64,000 nt of DNA, taken from assembly GCF_024055895.1 (NCBI RefSeq), contig NZ_JAMXLE010000001.1:1612001-1676000 (forward strand), read 5' to 3'. This DNA comes from Rhizobium sp. L1K21 (GTDB taxonomy: Bacteria; Pseudomonadota; Alphaproteobacteria; Rhizobiales; Rhizobiaceae). Position 1 is the stretch's first letter. Each line of letters starts with the position of its first letter. This document shows, piece by piece, positions 54,562 through 64,000 of the stretch. Under the pieces are notes generated by a model. It worked only from the letters and a program-made list of their open reading frames with translations. It was not told where the DNA came from and searched no databases. Position numbers and translations under genes: made by a program.

Positions 54562-54580
54562 CAGCCCCGGAAAGGGGCTG
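54562..54580 (-). other. Hairpin between tatA and tatB
   Basis: Stem CAGCCCC/GGGGCTG with a 5-nt loop on the minus strand, followed by GTGCTCTCTTTTG. Not a classic terminator; may set the ratio of TatA to TatB by partial termination or RNA stabilisation. Confidence 0.45.
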
Positions 54581-54604
54581 CATCCGTCGCGACTGGCGAA
54601 GTGA

Positions 54605-54796
54605 TTACTTCGCCTCGTCAGCCTTATGTTCAACGGTTTTGGCCTTATCCGAGCTTTCGTCTTCAGCCATACCCTTTTTGAAGTTTTTGATGCCCTTGGC
54701 AACGTCGCCCATCAATTCGGGAATTTTGCCGCGACCGAAGAACAGGAGCACGACCACCAATACGATGAGCCAATGCACCATGCTGAAAGAACCCAT
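54605..54796 (-). CDS. tatA: Twin-arginine translocase subunit TatA
   Basis: Pore-forming Tat subunit of 63 residues: [21 protein letters not shown] helix, then [23 protein letters not shown] amphipathic helix. Start at the ATG at 54796 with AAGAGGAG upstream, not the GTG three codons earlier. First gene of tatABC. Confidence 0.95.
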   Translation of the reverse strand: MGSFSMVHWLIVLVVVLLFFGRGKIPELMGDVAKGIKNFKKGMAEDESSDKAKTVEHKADEAK

Positions 54797-54811
54797 TTGA
54801 GACACTCCTCT

Positions 54812-55960
54812 TTATTCAGTCTTGTTGATGTAAGACCTTTGGTGCTCTTTTTCAAATACCAATATGTCTTGTTCCTTAACGTCAAGGGTGACGTCGCGCA
54901 ATCCCGGCGGTAACTGGTCAGCACGAATTCGTGCTCTGACCGTCTGATCTGCGTTCGGAACAGCCAGCTCCAGGATTTCGACGAAGCCCAGAAAGCGTCG
55001 TGAGACGACCCGAGCCGGTATCGTGCCGTCACGTTCACTGACATTGACGCTTTGCAAACGCACAGCCACGCTGACCGCCTGCCCTTCCACCATGTTTACT
55101 GCAGCGCCTTTTCCAAGCGGCGTCTCAACATAGCCCTGCCCCACGACAGCTTCGAAGCGATTGATTTCGGAAAAGAAACCTGCCGTGAATATATCATTGG
55201 GACGAAGATAAAGGTCCTGCGATGTGCCGCTTTGTACGAGCTTTCCATCACGAAGAAGCGCAATCCTGTCGGCCATTCGCATGGCCTCTTCCGCATCGTG
55301 TGTCACGATAATCGCCGTTGCCTTCGACTCCCGTAGAATCGCCAGGGTCTCTGCACGCACGGTGTCCTTTAACCGGGAATCGAGGCCGGAAAATGGCTCG
55401 TCCATCAGCAAAACTGCCGGCCGTGGCGCAAGAGCGCGGGCCAGAGCCACACGTTGCTGCTCGCCGCCGGAGAGTGCATGCGGATATTTTGCCGCAGCAT
55501 GGGCAAGACCGACACGCTCGAGCGCCGCCATCGCCTCGGCCTTGGCTTCCTTCTCTTTCAGCGCCGTCAGACCGAAGCGCACATTGTCGAGGATCGACAT
55601 ATGCGGAAAGAGCGCAAAATCCTGAAACATCAGACCGATGCCCCGCCGTTCGGGCGGTGTAAAGACGCCAGGCCCTGCAATGACGCGATCATTCAGCAGA
55701 AGGTTTCCGCCTTTTTGGATTTCGACACCAGCGGCAATGCGCAGGAGTGTCGTCTTGCCGGAACCCGACGGCCCGAGAAGACAAAGAACCTCACCTGCCT
55801 CAGCCGTCAGGGAAATACCCTTGATGGTTTCCCTGCCGTGATACGAGTGGCGGATATCCTGAAATTTCAGTTGCGCGGCAAAGGTCACACTGGCGCGACG
55901 GCTTTGCGGCACACTGGCCAGCGTCTCTGTCTTTGTTGCTCTTGCCAAGAACGGCACCAA
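54812..55960 (-). CDS. ABC transporter ATPase subunit, FbpC/PotA-like, without partners nearby
   Basis: ATP-binding subunit of 382 residues. Walker A LLGPSGSGKTTLLRIAAG, Q loop GLMFQDFALFPHMS, signature LSGGEQQRVALARALA, Walker B VLLMDEPFSGLDSR, switch His in IVTHDAEEA. A C-terminal TOBE-like domain (about 270-382) points to the iron, sulfate or polyamine importer type. No permease or binding-protein gene is adjacent; scpB lies upstream and tatA starts only 15 bp downstream. The start is uncertain: TTG at 55960 or GTG next to it; a later GTG (55888) would remove 24 residues of poor conservation. Confidence 0.87.
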   Translation of the reverse strand: MVPFLARATKTETLASVPQSRRASVTFAAQLKFQDIRHSYHGRETIKGISLTAEAGEVLCLLGPSGSGKTTLLRIAAGVEIQKGGNLLLNDRVIAGPGVFTPPERRGIGLMFQDFALFPHMSILDNVRFGLTALKEKEAKAEAMAALERVGLAHAAAKYPHALSGGEQQRVALARALAPRPAVLLMDEPFSGLDSRLKDTVRAETLAILRESKATAIIVTHDAEEAMRMADRIALLRDGKLVQSGTSQDLYLRPNDIFTAGFFSEINRFEAVVGQGYVETPLGKGAAVNMVEGQAVSVAVRLQSVNVSERDGTIPARVVSRRFLGFVEILELAVPNADQTVRARIRADQLPPGLRDVTLDVKEQDILVFEKEHQRSYINKTE

Positions 55961-56004
55961 TCCGAAGTCTTGATTTCAAAGAAACCTGATCAATTCAGGA
56001 ACCT

Positions 56005-56727
56005 TTATTCGTCTCCGGCACCCCCTGGTGTCAAGAGGCCAAGTTCTTCGAGGTCCATCTGCGTCAATGGGTCTTCCTCGTCGTCCAATTCGTCGTCATT
56101 TGGCGAGGGAATGTTGAAGTTTGCCGGAATGCGTCCCGAAAGAAGCCCCGCGCCGCGCAATTCCTCCAGTCCCGGCAGATCGCGAATTTCGTCCAGACCG
56201 AACTGGTCAAGGAAATCGAGCGTTGTGCCGAATGTCACTGGACGGCCGGGTGTGCGCCTGCGGCCACGAAATCGCACCCAGCCCGCTTCCATCAAAACAT
56301 CGAGCGTGCCTTTTGATGTCTGCACGCCGCGGACTTCTTCAATTTCGGCGCGCGTCACCGGCTGGTGATAGGCTATGATCGCCAATACCTCCAGTGCGGC
56401 GCGCGAAAGCTTCTTCGGCTCTTCATTGCCATCACGCAGCATGAAGGACAGATCCGGTGCCGTGCGGAAAGCCCAGTGGCCGTCAATGCGAACGAGGTGA
56501 ACACCGCGTTCGGCATAGTCCTCTTGCAGGGCCGCCATGATCGCATCGATATCGGTGTCGCCCGGCAGGCGGGCCGCAAGATAATTGCGCGAAACGGGTT
56601 CGGACGAGGCAAAGACCAGTGCTTCTGCAATCCTGTATGCCTCAACGACGCGGGCATCGGTGAGGTCGAGCCGCGCTCTCGCCTCCTCAACGTCGGTCAT
56701 GGCATCTGGCAAGCCGCTTTCATGCAT
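56005..56727 (-). CDS. scpB: Segregation and condensation protein B
   Basis: Winged-helix subunit of the SMC-ScpAB condensin, 240 residues from the ATG at 56727, which has GGGGG about 9 bases upstream and overlaps the scpA stop by 8 bp; other in-frame ATGs lie at 56751 and 56700. Family motifs are RIAEALVFASSEPVS, LEVLAIIAYHQPVTRAEIEEVRGV and FGTTLDFLDQFGLDEIRDLP. The C-terminal tail is acidic. Confidence 0.95.
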   Translation of the reverse strand: MHESGLPDAMTDVEEARARLDLTDARVVEAYRIAEALVFASSEPVSRNYLAARLPGDTDIDAIMAALQEDYAERGVHLVRIDGHWAFRTAPDLSFMLRDGNEEPKKLSRAALEVLAIIAYHQPVTRAEIEEVRGVQTSKGTLDVLMEAGWVRFRGRRRTPGRPVTFGTTLDFLDQFGLDEIRDLPGLEELRGAGLLSGRIPANFNIPSPNDDELDDEEDPLTQMDLEELGLLTPGGAGDE

Positions 56728-57583
56728 CGCTTGCGCCCCCGTGATCTTCATCCGCAGGCGAACGTTTCTGGCCCGGTCGCATGAAAACAGGCGCGAAAGC
56801 CTTTTCCTGACGGATTTCCAGACTTCCCTCGCGGACCAGTTCGAGGCTGGCCGCAAATGAACTGGCCATCATGGTTCGCCGGTCTTTGGGATCGGCGAGA
56901 TATCGCACCAGATAACGGTCCAGCGCCACCCAGTCGGTCGCTTCACCGATCAGTCTGAACAGGATCGACTTTGCATCTGACAATGACCAGACCCGCCGCT
57001 TTTCGATCACCACATTGGTCACAGCCTGGCGCTGGCGCAGTGCGGCATAGGCGGTCAGCAGATCATAAAGGCTCGCTTCATAGGCAGATTTCTTTTCAAG
57101 CGGAATGTGCTCGGGCGCACCACGCACAAAGAAATCGCGGCCCAACCGGTCGCGGTTGATCAGGCGGCCCGCAGCTTCGCGCATGGCCTCCAGGCGCTTC
57201 AGGCGGAAGGCCAATATCGCGGCCATTTCCTCGCCGGTGGGTTCGTCATCCTTGACCTGCTGAGGAATAAGAAGGCGCGACTTCAGATAGGCGAGCCAGG
57301 CTGCCATGACCAGATAATCGGCGGCCAGTTCGATGCGCACCTTGCGCGCCTGCTCCACGAAGGCCAGATATTGCTCTGCCAATGCCAGGACGGAAATGCG
57401 GGCCAGATCCACCTTCTGGGTGCGCGCGAGATGCAGAAGAAGGTCCAGCGGACCTTCAAAGCCTGCGACATCAATCAGCAGCGCTGGATCGCTGACCGCA
57501 CGCGCCTCCTTATTGTCCTGCCAGAGCGAATCCATCGGTGTTACGCCCGGCTTGTCCTTTTCCGGTTCGCTAGACCCACTCAT
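56720..57583 (-). CDS. scpA: Segregation and condensation protein A
   Basis: Kleisin subunit of bacterial condensin, 287 residues. N-terminal SMC-binding part FEGPLDLLLHLARTQKVDLARISVLALAEQYL and ADYLVMAAWLAYLKSRLLIP are typical. Start overlaps the nagZ stop by 4 bp and the end overlaps scpB, so nagZ-scpA-scpB form a coupled unit. Confidence 0.95.
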   Translation of the reverse strand: MSGSSEPEKDKPGVTPMDSLWQDNKEARAVSDPALLIDVAGFEGPLDLLLHLARTQKVDLARISVLALAEQYLAFVEQARKVRIELAADYLVMAAWLAYLKSRLLIPQQVKDDEPTGEEMAAILAFRLKRLEAMREAAGRLINRDRLGRDFFVRGAPEHIPLEKKSAYEASLYDLLTAYAALRQRQAVTNVVIEKRRVWSLSDAKSILFRLIGEATDWVALDRYLVRYLADPKDRRTMMASSFAASLELVREGSLEIRQEKAFAPVFMRPGQKRSPADEDHGGASDA

Positions 57584-58605
57584 ACGACAGCCCCATGCGC
57601 GCCCATGATCGCCTCGAATTCAAGTGCCATTTCAGCCTCGACAAGGCCATCAGCTGCCGGAAAACCCGACATGACGCGCCTTGCGCGCTCAAGCGCAGAG
57701 CCAGAAAGCGCAGGCACATTGGCGGCTACAGCTTTCATCTCCTCCATAAGTCCGTTGCAGTGCAAGACCATGTCACAGCCTGCCGCGATGATGTTTGCCG
57801 CACGCTCACCAATCGAGCCTGCAAGTGCATTCATCGAGACATCGTCAGACATCAGTAGACCGTCGAAACCGATATAACCGCGCAGGATATCATCTATCAC
57901 CGTCTTCGAGGTCGTTGCCGGTGCAGACGTATCCAGCGCAGTGTAAACGACATGTGCGCTCATGGCCATCAATTCACCGTTCATGCGGCGGAAGGGCTCA
58001 AAGTCATGCGCTTTCAAAACGTCGATTGGTGCATCCACGACGGGCAGGTCATGATGAGAATCAGCAAAGCCGCGACCATGGCCGGGCATGTGTTTCACGA
58101 CGGGAAGCACACCGCCGGCCTTTAACCCATCAGCGGCGGCCTGCCCCATCTCGAACACGGTCAGCGGATCATGGCCATAAGCGCGGTTGCCGATCACGTC
58201 ATGGCTTCCTTCGACCGGCACGTCCAGTACAGGCAGACAATTCACGTTGATCCCCAGTTTCAGAAGATCAAAAGCATGCAGCCGCGACATCAGCCAGGCG
58301 GCGCGCAAGCCCTTGTCCCGATCCGCCTGATAGACAGCGCCGAGATCAGCACCCGATGGATATTTGCGCGTCAGCGGTGGCTTGATGCGCTGAACCCGCC
58401 CGCCTTCCTGATCGATGAGGACCGGAGCGTGGTATCCGACCGTCGAGCGCAGTTCATCCACCAGCTGGCGCACCTGGCCCAGCGTTTCAATATTGCGCCC
58501 AAACAGGATGAAGCCCCATGGCCGCACATCCCGGTAGAGGGCGGCTTCTTCGGAACTTGTCGTCAGGCCTTTACAGCCAAAAATCACGGCACTTGATTCG
58601 CTCAT
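57580..58605 (-). CDS. nagZ: Beta-N-acetylhexosaminidase NagZ
   Basis: Cytoplasmic peptidoglycan-recycling glycosidase (GH3) that removes N-acetylglucosamine from muropeptides, 341 residues. Motifs: LIDQEGGRVQRI, KHMPGHGRGFADSHHDLP (acid/base His loop) and LLMSDDVSMNAL with the nucleophilic Asp. Start at the ATG at 58605; an ATG four codons upstream is equally possible, both with poor ribosome sites. Downstream overlap with scpA. Confidence 0.94.
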   Translation of the reverse strand: MSESSAVIFGCKGLTTSSEEAALYRDVRPWGFILFGRNIETLGQVRQLVDELRSTVGYHAPVLIDQEGGRVQRIKPPLTRKYPSGADLGAVYQADRDKGLRAAWLMSRLHAFDLLKLGINVNCLPVLDVPVEGSHDVIGNRAYGHDPLTVFEMGQAAADGLKAGGVLPVVKHMPGHGRGFADSHHDLPVVDAPIDVLKAHDFEPFRRMNGELMAMSAHVVYTALDTSAPATTSKTVIDDILRGYIGFDGLLMSDDVSMNALAGSIGERAANIIAAGCDMVLHCNGLMEEMKAVAANVPALSGSALERARRVMSGFPAADGLVEAEMALEFEAIMGAHGAVV

Positions 58606-58666
58606 GCTTGAAATCATAGCGGTGGCAGTCGCAAAGAGCGAATCAGCGCCGATGCCGATTCACAAC

Positions 58667-58690
58667 AAAAGAGCGCCCGGCGGGCGCTCT
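58667..58690 (-). terminator. Terminator after the SPOR protein gene
   Basis: Minus-strand stem AGAGCGCCC/GGGCGCTCT with 3-nt loop and TTTGTTG; 31 bp after the SPOR stop and before nagZ. Confidence 0.8.
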
Positions 58691-58721
58691 CAGACTGCAA
58701 ACTATACTGTTGCTGCCAATG

Positions 58722-61427
58722 CTATCGCGATACCAGGCAGCTGCCACCGGCAGCCTTGTAGCGCTGGCAGAGATCAACAGCTTCATCGCGCGTGCCGGCA
58801 GGGATGCGCACGCGATAATACGTACCCTTGCCCTCGATATCCGCCCTCTGGATGTCGACACCACGTCCACCAATCACCGAAGCGAAACGGGATGACAGGT
58901 TTGCATAGGTTTTCTCCGCGCTCTCCTGCGAAGGAAGCGAGGCTATCTGAACGACATAGGAGCCGGTTGGGACATTCGTCTGCTGAACTGGCGCGGCCGG
59001 TGCGGCGGCTTGATTTTCCGTAGCGGGTGCACTTGGAGTGCTCGGTGCGGAAACATTGCCCCGTTCGGTTACTGTGGAGACCACATTGACCGGCTGTTCA
59101 TTCGGACGCGGCGTTGGAACCGGTGCGCCAGGCACTTCGGTTATCTGGACGGGGCGAACCGGTGCCGTCTCGTCAACCTGGGCGTTTGCAGCCTGCTCCA
59201 CCGCGCTCTGACTGGTGTTCGTATCGTTTGCGCCAGTTTCGCTGTTGGTCGCGGTCTCATCAGTTGCATTTTCACCAGCTGAAGAGGCTGTCTGTGCGGC
59301 TTCAGGTTCGGGAGTTTCACGCGCAACCAGCGTGCCATCTGGCATCACGATCATGGTTTTCACCTTGCGTGGCGCAATAGTTGCAGGCTTGCCCTCGCCG
59401 GCTGAATCGCCAGCGTTTTCGTCACTCGGGAGCAAACGATCATCCTGCGGGAAAGCATCGGCAGTTTCTTCACCGTTGATTTCAAGGGGGAGAATATTTT
59501 CCTGTGCCGTCTGCTGGGCGACATCGACCGGCGCTTCTTCGGAACTGATCAGCGCTTCCTGTTTGACGGTATCGACCGAATTGCCCTCCACCTGATCGTA
59601 GACGGCCTTGTCCTGGTTGGGAACGACTGCGCCGCCCTTGTCCGCGGGCACCTCCTTGAACGGCGTATTGTCCGCAGCAATAATCGGCGGCTCTCCATCG
59701 CCGGAAAACACCGTGTCGTTGCCCGAACCGGAGTTAAGCCAGGCAAAAGCCCCGCCCACAATGACAACAACTGCCGCACCTGCGGCAACCGCCATCCAGA
59801 CACCGCCCCTGCGATTGCGGCCAAGCGGGTCGACACGCTCGTCATATTCCTGGAAATTGAGCAAATCGCGGGAGTAGTCGACGGCTGCAGGCGGTACATC
59901 GTGCAGCTCTTCCTCAAGCTCGCGCTCAAAGGCAACCGTTACCGGCTCATCTTCGCGCGCCTTAACTGCGGATGCGGCTGCAGCCACGCCGAGGTTCTCG
60001 CTCAGCAGTTCGGCCATCTCCGCTTCGAATTCGTATTCATAATTCCGGTCCGAGTCCGCGGTTTTCGCATCTTCCATCGGCACATGCGGTATTTCCAGAT
60101 CGGCGATGAACTCTGCATCGAGGTCAACCGGGTTGATCTGTGCCGGGTCAAAGACGAGTTCGTCAGCCGGTCGTTCGGATGATGCGCTGCGCGCCTGGCT
60201 TGCCCCAACGGCATCTGCATCGATATTTTCAAGTTCATCGAGTTCCACAGACGCCAGGTCCATCTCGAGAGTGTCAAAATCGATATCGAAGTCCAGGTCT
60301 TCTTCTGGGGCCTGCTTGTTCGTCGAGGCCGGAGCAGGTGTGGCCTTGCCCATAATCGCCTGCAGCTCCGCGAGCGGGTCAGTGGTTTCCTGCCAGACCG
60401 GTTCGACTTTTGGTGGCGGCGTCACAATTGGTGCGGCAGCAACAGGCGGGATGGTTTCTTCTTCAGCGAAATCATCCACAGCAAGAAAGTCTTCCGCCGG
60501 TGCAAAGGCATCATCGGCCTTATCGTCAGCCTCGTTCAGCGCTTCACCGGGGTGGCCCAGAACGGGCTCGGGTACCCAGCGCTCTTCCAGCGTCGAACTG
60601 TTCACACTCAGGCGTTCGTTTTTCCACTCCGCAAAGGCCGAAACCGGCTCGCTGGCGGCAGGCGCCTCCTTTTCCGGAATACCGAGCGACATTTCCAGTT
60701 CGCCCGCCATCAGGTCATCGGCTGAGACTTCGCCGTCTTCAACAGATATGTCGTCCAAAATTGCAGCACCGGTGGGTGCCGCGGAAAAGTCAGCATCAAA
60801 ATCGAAGTCCGGGGACGGACCCGCAAAGGCGATGTCGGAATCATCAATCCCAAATTCACCCTCCGAAAACGCTTCAAGATCGGGAACAGGCCCCGAAAAT
60901 GCAGCCTCTTCGATTGGCGTTTCACTTTCGCCAAAATCGGCCTCGATGTCTGGCACCGGCCCTGAAAATGGCGTATCAATCGTCGGCTCGTCCGCTTCAA
61001 CGGCACCAGCAAACATGCCCAGCTCGTTGGCCATGGCATCTTGCAGATCGCTTTCCAGAGACGGCTCGTCCAGCGCCACCTGGGCTTTACTCATGGTTTC
61101 GGCAATATCGGACGGGTCGGTGTCTTGCTCGACAGAAGGTTCCGGCAAGGGCGCTGCGTCCTGCCCTTTGGTCTCGGCGTCCCTGGAAAACTGGATTGCA
61201 CTGCCGGCATCGTAACGCTCGAACTCCTGCAACAGTTCCGCTTCCAGGTCGAAGTCAGAGGGCGCAGTCCTGGAATCCGCTACCGGGCTTTCGCGCGTCG
61301 GTTCTGCACGTTCAGGGTGGTTGGAAGCATCCAGTTCCACCAGTCGCGTCAACGCCGCAAACGGATCGTCGTCGTCTACAAATCCCGACGCCCTGTTTGC
61401 GTTACCGGTCCAATTTCTGTCAGCCAT
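58722..61427 (-). CDS. Large membrane-anchored SPOR-domain protein
   Basis: Protein of 901 residues. The first 530 residues are acidic, low complexity and cytoplasmic, with three short repeats of the form FSGPVPD-x-EA between about 153 and 212. One transmembrane helix follows (about 543-565, VWMAVAAGAAVVVIVGGAFAW), then a Glu/Pro/Thr-rich periplasmic linker and a C-terminal SPOR domain (about 820-901: YVVQIASLPSQESAEKTY ... DLCQRYKAAGGSC) that binds denuded septal glycan. A cell-division role is likely. This gene position between argS and nagZ is conserved in Rhizobiales. Confidence 0.9.
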   Translation of the reverse strand: MADRNWTGNANRASGFVDDDDPFAALTRLVELDASNHPERAEPTRESPVADSRTAPSDFDLEAELLQEFERYDAGSAIQFSRDAETKGQDAAPLPEPSVEQDTDPSDIAETMSKAQVALDEPSLESDLQDAMANELGMFAGAVEADEPTIDTPFSGPVPDIEADFGESETPIEEAAFSGPVPDLEAFSEGEFGIDDSDIAFAGPSPDFDFDADFSAAPTGAAILDDISVEDGEVSADDLMAGELEMSLGIPEKEAPAASEPVSAFAEWKNERLSVNSSTLEERWVPEPVLGHPGEALNEADDKADDAFAPAEDFLAVDDFAEEETIPPVAAAPIVTPPPKVEPVWQETTDPLAELQAIMGKATPAPASTNKQAPEEDLDFDIDFDTLEMDLASVELDELENIDADAVGASQARSASSERPADELVFDPAQINPVDLDAEFIADLEIPHVPMEDAKTADSDRNYEYEFEAEMAELLSENLGVAAAASAVKAREDEPVTVAFERELEEELHDVPPAAVDYSRDLLNFQEYDERVDPLGRNRRGGVWMAVAAGAAVVVIVGGAFAWLNSGSGNDTVFSGDGEPPIIAADNTPFKEVPADKGGAVVPNQDKAVYDQVEGNSVDTVKQEALISSEEAPVDVAQQTAQENILPLEINGEETADAFPQDDRLLPSDENAGDSAGEGKPATIAPRKVKTMIVMPDGTLVARETPEPEAAQTASSAGENATDETATNSETGANDTNTSQSAVEQAANAQVDETAPVRPVQITEVPGAPVPTPRPNEQPVNVVSTVTERGNVSAPSTPSAPATENQAAAPAAPVQQTNVPTGSYVVQIASLPSQESAEKTYANLSSRFASVIGGRGVDIQRADIEGKGTYYRVRIPAGTRDEAVDLCQRYKAAGGSCLVSR

Positions 61428-61488
61428 ACTTCACCACTTGCATACGCTCTAAGCTTAGTGCCAGCGCAATGTGGGTAAATGGTGACAA

Positions 61489-63249
61489 TCAGCGCATTTC
61501 CTCTGGCGCGGCGGTTCCGGTTATACCAAGTCCCGATCGCAATACTGAGGCCACTGCTTGCACCAGCCCGAGTCTGGCGATGCTCAATTCTCGGTTCTTA
61601 TCGTTAACAAACCGTAAGTCTGTATTTTCCTTGCCTTTATTCCAGTGTCCGTGGAAGATTCCGGCCAGATCATACAAGTAGTACGCAATACGATGCGGCT
61701 CCATCGCAGAGGCCGCAGCTTCAACGATTCTCGGATATTCCGCCAGTTTGGCAATCAACTGAATTTCCGCAGGATCATTGATCAGGGCCGCATTTTCGCC
61801 GCTAAAGCTCAGTTTTGCAACGTCAAGACCCGGCAGGGCTTCTTCAGCCTGACGGAAAATCGACTTGCACCGTGCATGCGCATATTGCACGTAAAAAACC
61901 GGATTGTCTTTAGACTGTTCTGTGACCTTGGCAAAATCGAAGTCCAACGGTTCACTATTCTTGCGATAGATCATCATGAAACGAACCGGATCGCGACCGA
62001 CCTCGTCCACCACCTCACGCAGCGTCACGAAGTCTCCGGACCGTTTGGACATCTTGACCGGCTCGCCGTTGCGGAAGAGTTTCACCAGCTGGCAAAGCAG
62101 CACGGTCAGCCTTGCATCACCGCCCGACACCGCCTTGGCAACAGCTTCCAGGCGCTTCACATAGCCACCATGGTCAGCGCCGAGAATATAGATCATCTCG
62201 GAGAAACCACGGTCGAACTTATCCTTGAAATAGGCAACATCGGCGGCAAAGTAGGTAAAGCTGCCATCCGACTTCATCAGCGGACGGTCCATATCGTCGC
62301 CCACCTCGGTCGAGCGGAACAGGGTCTGCTCACGGTCTTCCCAGTCCTCCGGCACCTGGCCCTTGGGCGGCGGCAGCGTGCCTTTGTAGACATGCCCCTT
62401 GTAGGTCAGGTCGTTGATCGCCGAGAGAATGCGCTTTCCACCATCCTGATGCAGCGTACGCTCGGAGAAGAAAACATCGTGGCTGACACCGAGGGCGGCC
62501 AGATCATCACGGATCATCGCCATCATCGCGTCAATTGCGCGGTCTTTCAAAAGCGCGAGACGCTCTTCCTCCGGCATGGAGCGCAGTTTTGTGCCGAACT
62601 CATCGGCCAGCGCCTTTCCAACGGGAACCAGATAATCGCCAGGATAGAGGCCTGGCGGAATCTCACCAACATCCTCGCCAAGCGCTTCGCGGTAGCGCAG
62701 GTAAACCGAGCGCGCAAGAACATCGATCTGCGAGCCGGCATCATTGATGTAATACTCCTTCACGACCTCGTAGCCGCTGAAGGCCAGGAGATTGGCGAGC
62801 GTGTCGCCCACCACTGCGCCACGGCAATGCCCGACATGCATGGGGCCGGTGGGGTTGGCGGAGACGTATTCGACATTGATCTTTTTGCCCACGCCGATTT
62901 TGGAGCGGCCGAACTCTTCACCGGCGTCAACCATCTTCACCAGCAGCTTCTGCCAATAAGCCTGGCCCAATCGGATATTGATGAAGCCGGGGCCTGCGAC
63001 GGACACTTCCGCAATATCGCTGTCTGCTTCCAGGCCTTCGCAGATTATGGCGGCCAGCTCGCGCGGGTTTGTTCCAAGCGGCTTGGCCAGCACCATTGCC
63101 GCATTGGTGGCGACATCGCCATGGGCGGGGTCGCGCGGCGGTTCAACCGTGAGGCGGGAAAGATCGATGTCACCGCCCTGCTCTTTTACGATATCAAGCG
63201 ACTGTATTACGTCTTTTATTCTTGTTTCAAAGTCGGTGAAAAGGTTCAT
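61489..63249 (-). CDS. argS: Arginyl-tRNA synthetase
   Basis: Class I synthetase charging tRNA-Arg, 586 residues. HIGH-like motif [19 protein letters not shown] motif ([15 protein letters not shown]), N-terminal Add-1 domain and a C-terminal DALR anticodon-binding domain ending [12 protein letters not shown] at 63249 after AGGACTGGATGAT. Lies between dgt and the SPOR gene. Confidence 0.97.
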   Translation of the reverse strand: MNLFTDFETRIKDVIQSLDIVKEQGGDIDLSRLTVEPPRDPAHGDVATNAAMVLAKPLGTNPRELAAIICEGLEADSDIAEVSVAGPGFINIRLGQAYWQKLLVKMVDAGEEFGRSKIGVGKKINVEYVSANPTGPMHVGHCRGAVVGDTLANLLAFSGYEVVKEYYINDAGSQIDVLARSVYLRYREALGEDVGEIPPGLYPGDYLVPVGKALADEFGTKLRSMPEEERLALLKDRAIDAMMAMIRDDLAALGVSHDVFFSERTLHQDGGKRILSAINDLTYKGHVYKGTLPPPKGQVPEDWEDREQTLFRSTEVGDDMDRPLMKSDGSFTYFAADVAYFKDKFDRGFSEMIYILGADHGGYVKRLEAVAKAVSGGDARLTVLLCQLVKLFRNGEPVKMSKRSGDFVTLREVVDEVGRDPVRFMMIYRKNSEPLDFDFAKVTEQSKDNPVFYVQYAHARCKSIFRQAEEALPGLDVAKLSFSGENAALINDPAEIQLIAKLAEYPRIVEAAASAMEPHRIAYYLYDLAGIFHGHWNKGKENTDLRFVNDKNRELSIARLGLVQAVASVLRSGLGITGTAAPEEMR

Positions 63250-63322
63250 ATCATCCAGTCCTGCGGCAGGCTCCAGGCCCCGCGCAAATGGCAGTCCAGC
63301 CCATATTTTCGTTGGCCGCTGC

Positions 63323-64000
63323 CTATCTCAATTCAGGTGTGTGGTCAAATATCTGCTTGTGGGTGGAAATCGCAAAAGTATCCGTCATTCCGGCAATATA
63401 ATCGGCGACCTGGCGGGCTCTGGCGCTTGTGGGAAGCTCCGAGATGCGGTCGAACCAATGGTGTTTGCGCATCAGTGTCGGATCGTTCATGAATGCCTCG
63501 AAAAGGTCCTTCACCATCTGTGCGGCGTCAGAGCGTATCTGCATGATATGCGGATGACGGTAGATGCGCGAAAACAGCATCTTCTTGATCGCCTTGTCGG
63601 TTTTCGACATTTCCTGAGAAAACTCGATCATGGTCACGCCGGCACTGCGAATGTCATCCGCCGATTGCGGCTGCACCTGATCAAGGCGCTTTTGGGCCAC
63701 GCCGATAACATCCTCAATCATCCGGGTGATCTGCCGCCGCATCATTTCGTGCGTCAGGCGTGACGGGTCAAGCCCGGGATAAAGGTCCAGAACCTCGCGG
63801 TGGAGATCGGCCAGAAACGGCACTTCATCCAGCATGTCGAAGGTCAGATAACCTGAGCGCAGGCCGTCATCAATATCGTGCGTATTGTAGGCGATATCGT
63901 CTGCAATGGCAGCAACTTGCGCCTCCAAGCTGGCGTAGCTTCCGATCTCCAGATCGTGGATCATGCAATAGTCGAGAATCGGTTGTGGAACGGGCCCTTT
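63323..64000 (-). CDS. dgt: dGTP triphosphohydrolase-like protein, 5' part cut by window edge
   Basis: Only the last 225 codons or so are present. The visible part has the HD-family element [25 protein letters not shown] (the distal Asp of the HD site is in [10 protein letters not shown]) and the long helical C-terminus of type 2 deoxyguanosinetriphosphate triphosphohydrolase-like proteins. These cleave dNTPs to nucleosides and triphosphate. It precedes argS by 73 bp on the same strand, which is the conserved order. Confidence 0.93.
   Translation of the reverse strand, partial: KGPVPQPILDYCMIHDLEIGSYASLEAQVAAIADDIAYNTHDIDDGLRSGYLTFDMLDEVPFLADLHREVLDLYPGLDPSRLTHEMMRRQITRMIEDVIGVAQKRLDQVQPQSADDIRSAGVTMIEFSQEMSKTDKAIKKMLFSRIYRHPHIMQIRSDAAQMVKDLFEAFMNDPTLMRKHHWFDRISELPTSARARQVADYIAGMTDTFAISTHKQIFDHTPELR

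Noticed and set aside
61645-63492. Open frame of 615 codons on the plus strand
   Set aside because: Antisense to argS, which is certain from its HIGH and KMSKR motifs.

Overview
The window is a gene-dense piece of chromosome from an alphaproteobacterium, most likely of the order Hyphomicrobiales (Rhizobiales). The evidence is a fused SecDF, a NuoE with a helix-hairpin-helix tail, a DUF1489 protein, a riboflavin transporter RibN behind an FMN riboswitch, an sRNA of the alpha-r14/NfeR1 'cuckoo' type beside DUF1127 genes, and the gene order dgt-argS-SPOR-nagZ-scpA-scpB-tatABC-serS-surE-pcm. NuoD differs enough from the Brucella and Bartonella forms I remember that I do not name a genus. I see no insertion sequence, prophage, CRISPR array, plasmid or rRNA gene.

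Layout. 1-7485 (minus): complex I operon nuoA-B-C-D-(small secreted protein)-E-F-(HhH protein)-(DUF3291)-G, with nuoG cut by the left edge. 7803-10020: tRNA-Asp, tRNA-Val, ribN with its FMN riboswitch, and the HU gene. 10154-15182 (minus): proteostasis block lon, clpX, clpP. 15528-21244: c-di-GMP and envelope genes (GGDEF-EAL protein, rhomboid, tandem PilZ, transglutaminase-like protease, a membrane-anchored unknown). 21404-28139: D,D-carboxypeptidase, DUF1489, L-serine dehydratase, a 34-residue membrane protein, a three-gene membrane operon (DUF599, DUF1624, ICMT-like) and a LiuR-like MerR regulator. 28220-32513: MgtE, then a Spy/CpxP-like protein with its response regulator and kinase. 32630-37759: tRNA-Leu, lipB, an SRPBCC-S2P fusion, a lipoprotein, and two crotonase-family CoA enzymes. 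37857-41270: trigger factor, tRNA-Leu, and the sRNA plus tandem DUF1127 module. 41357-48664: trmFO, a phytoene-synthase-like protein and an Mth938-like protein (homologues of the mitochondrial complex I assembly factors NDUFAF6 and NDUFAF3), secDF, yajC, and a DUF815 ATPase. 48736-64000 (minus): LysM/LytM lipoprotein, pcm, surE, serS, tatC-B-A, an ABC ATPase, scpB, scpA, nagZ, a large SPOR protein, argS, and the 3' part of dgt.

Functionally most of the window is core: respiration (nuo plus probable assembly factors), protein folding, degradation and export (Lon, ClpXP, trigger factor, SecDF-YajC, Tat), envelope and cell division (DacC-like, LysM/LytM, SPOR, NagZ), chromosome condensation (HU, ScpAB) and translation (SerS, ArgS, three kinds of tRNA). 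The most distinctive element is at about 40.07-41.27 kb: an intergenic RNA with three hairpins that each show an anti-Shine-Dalgarno CCUCCUCCC-type loop, a fourth such loop in the leader of the first of two tandem 47-residue DUF1127 genes, and a terminator after each gene.
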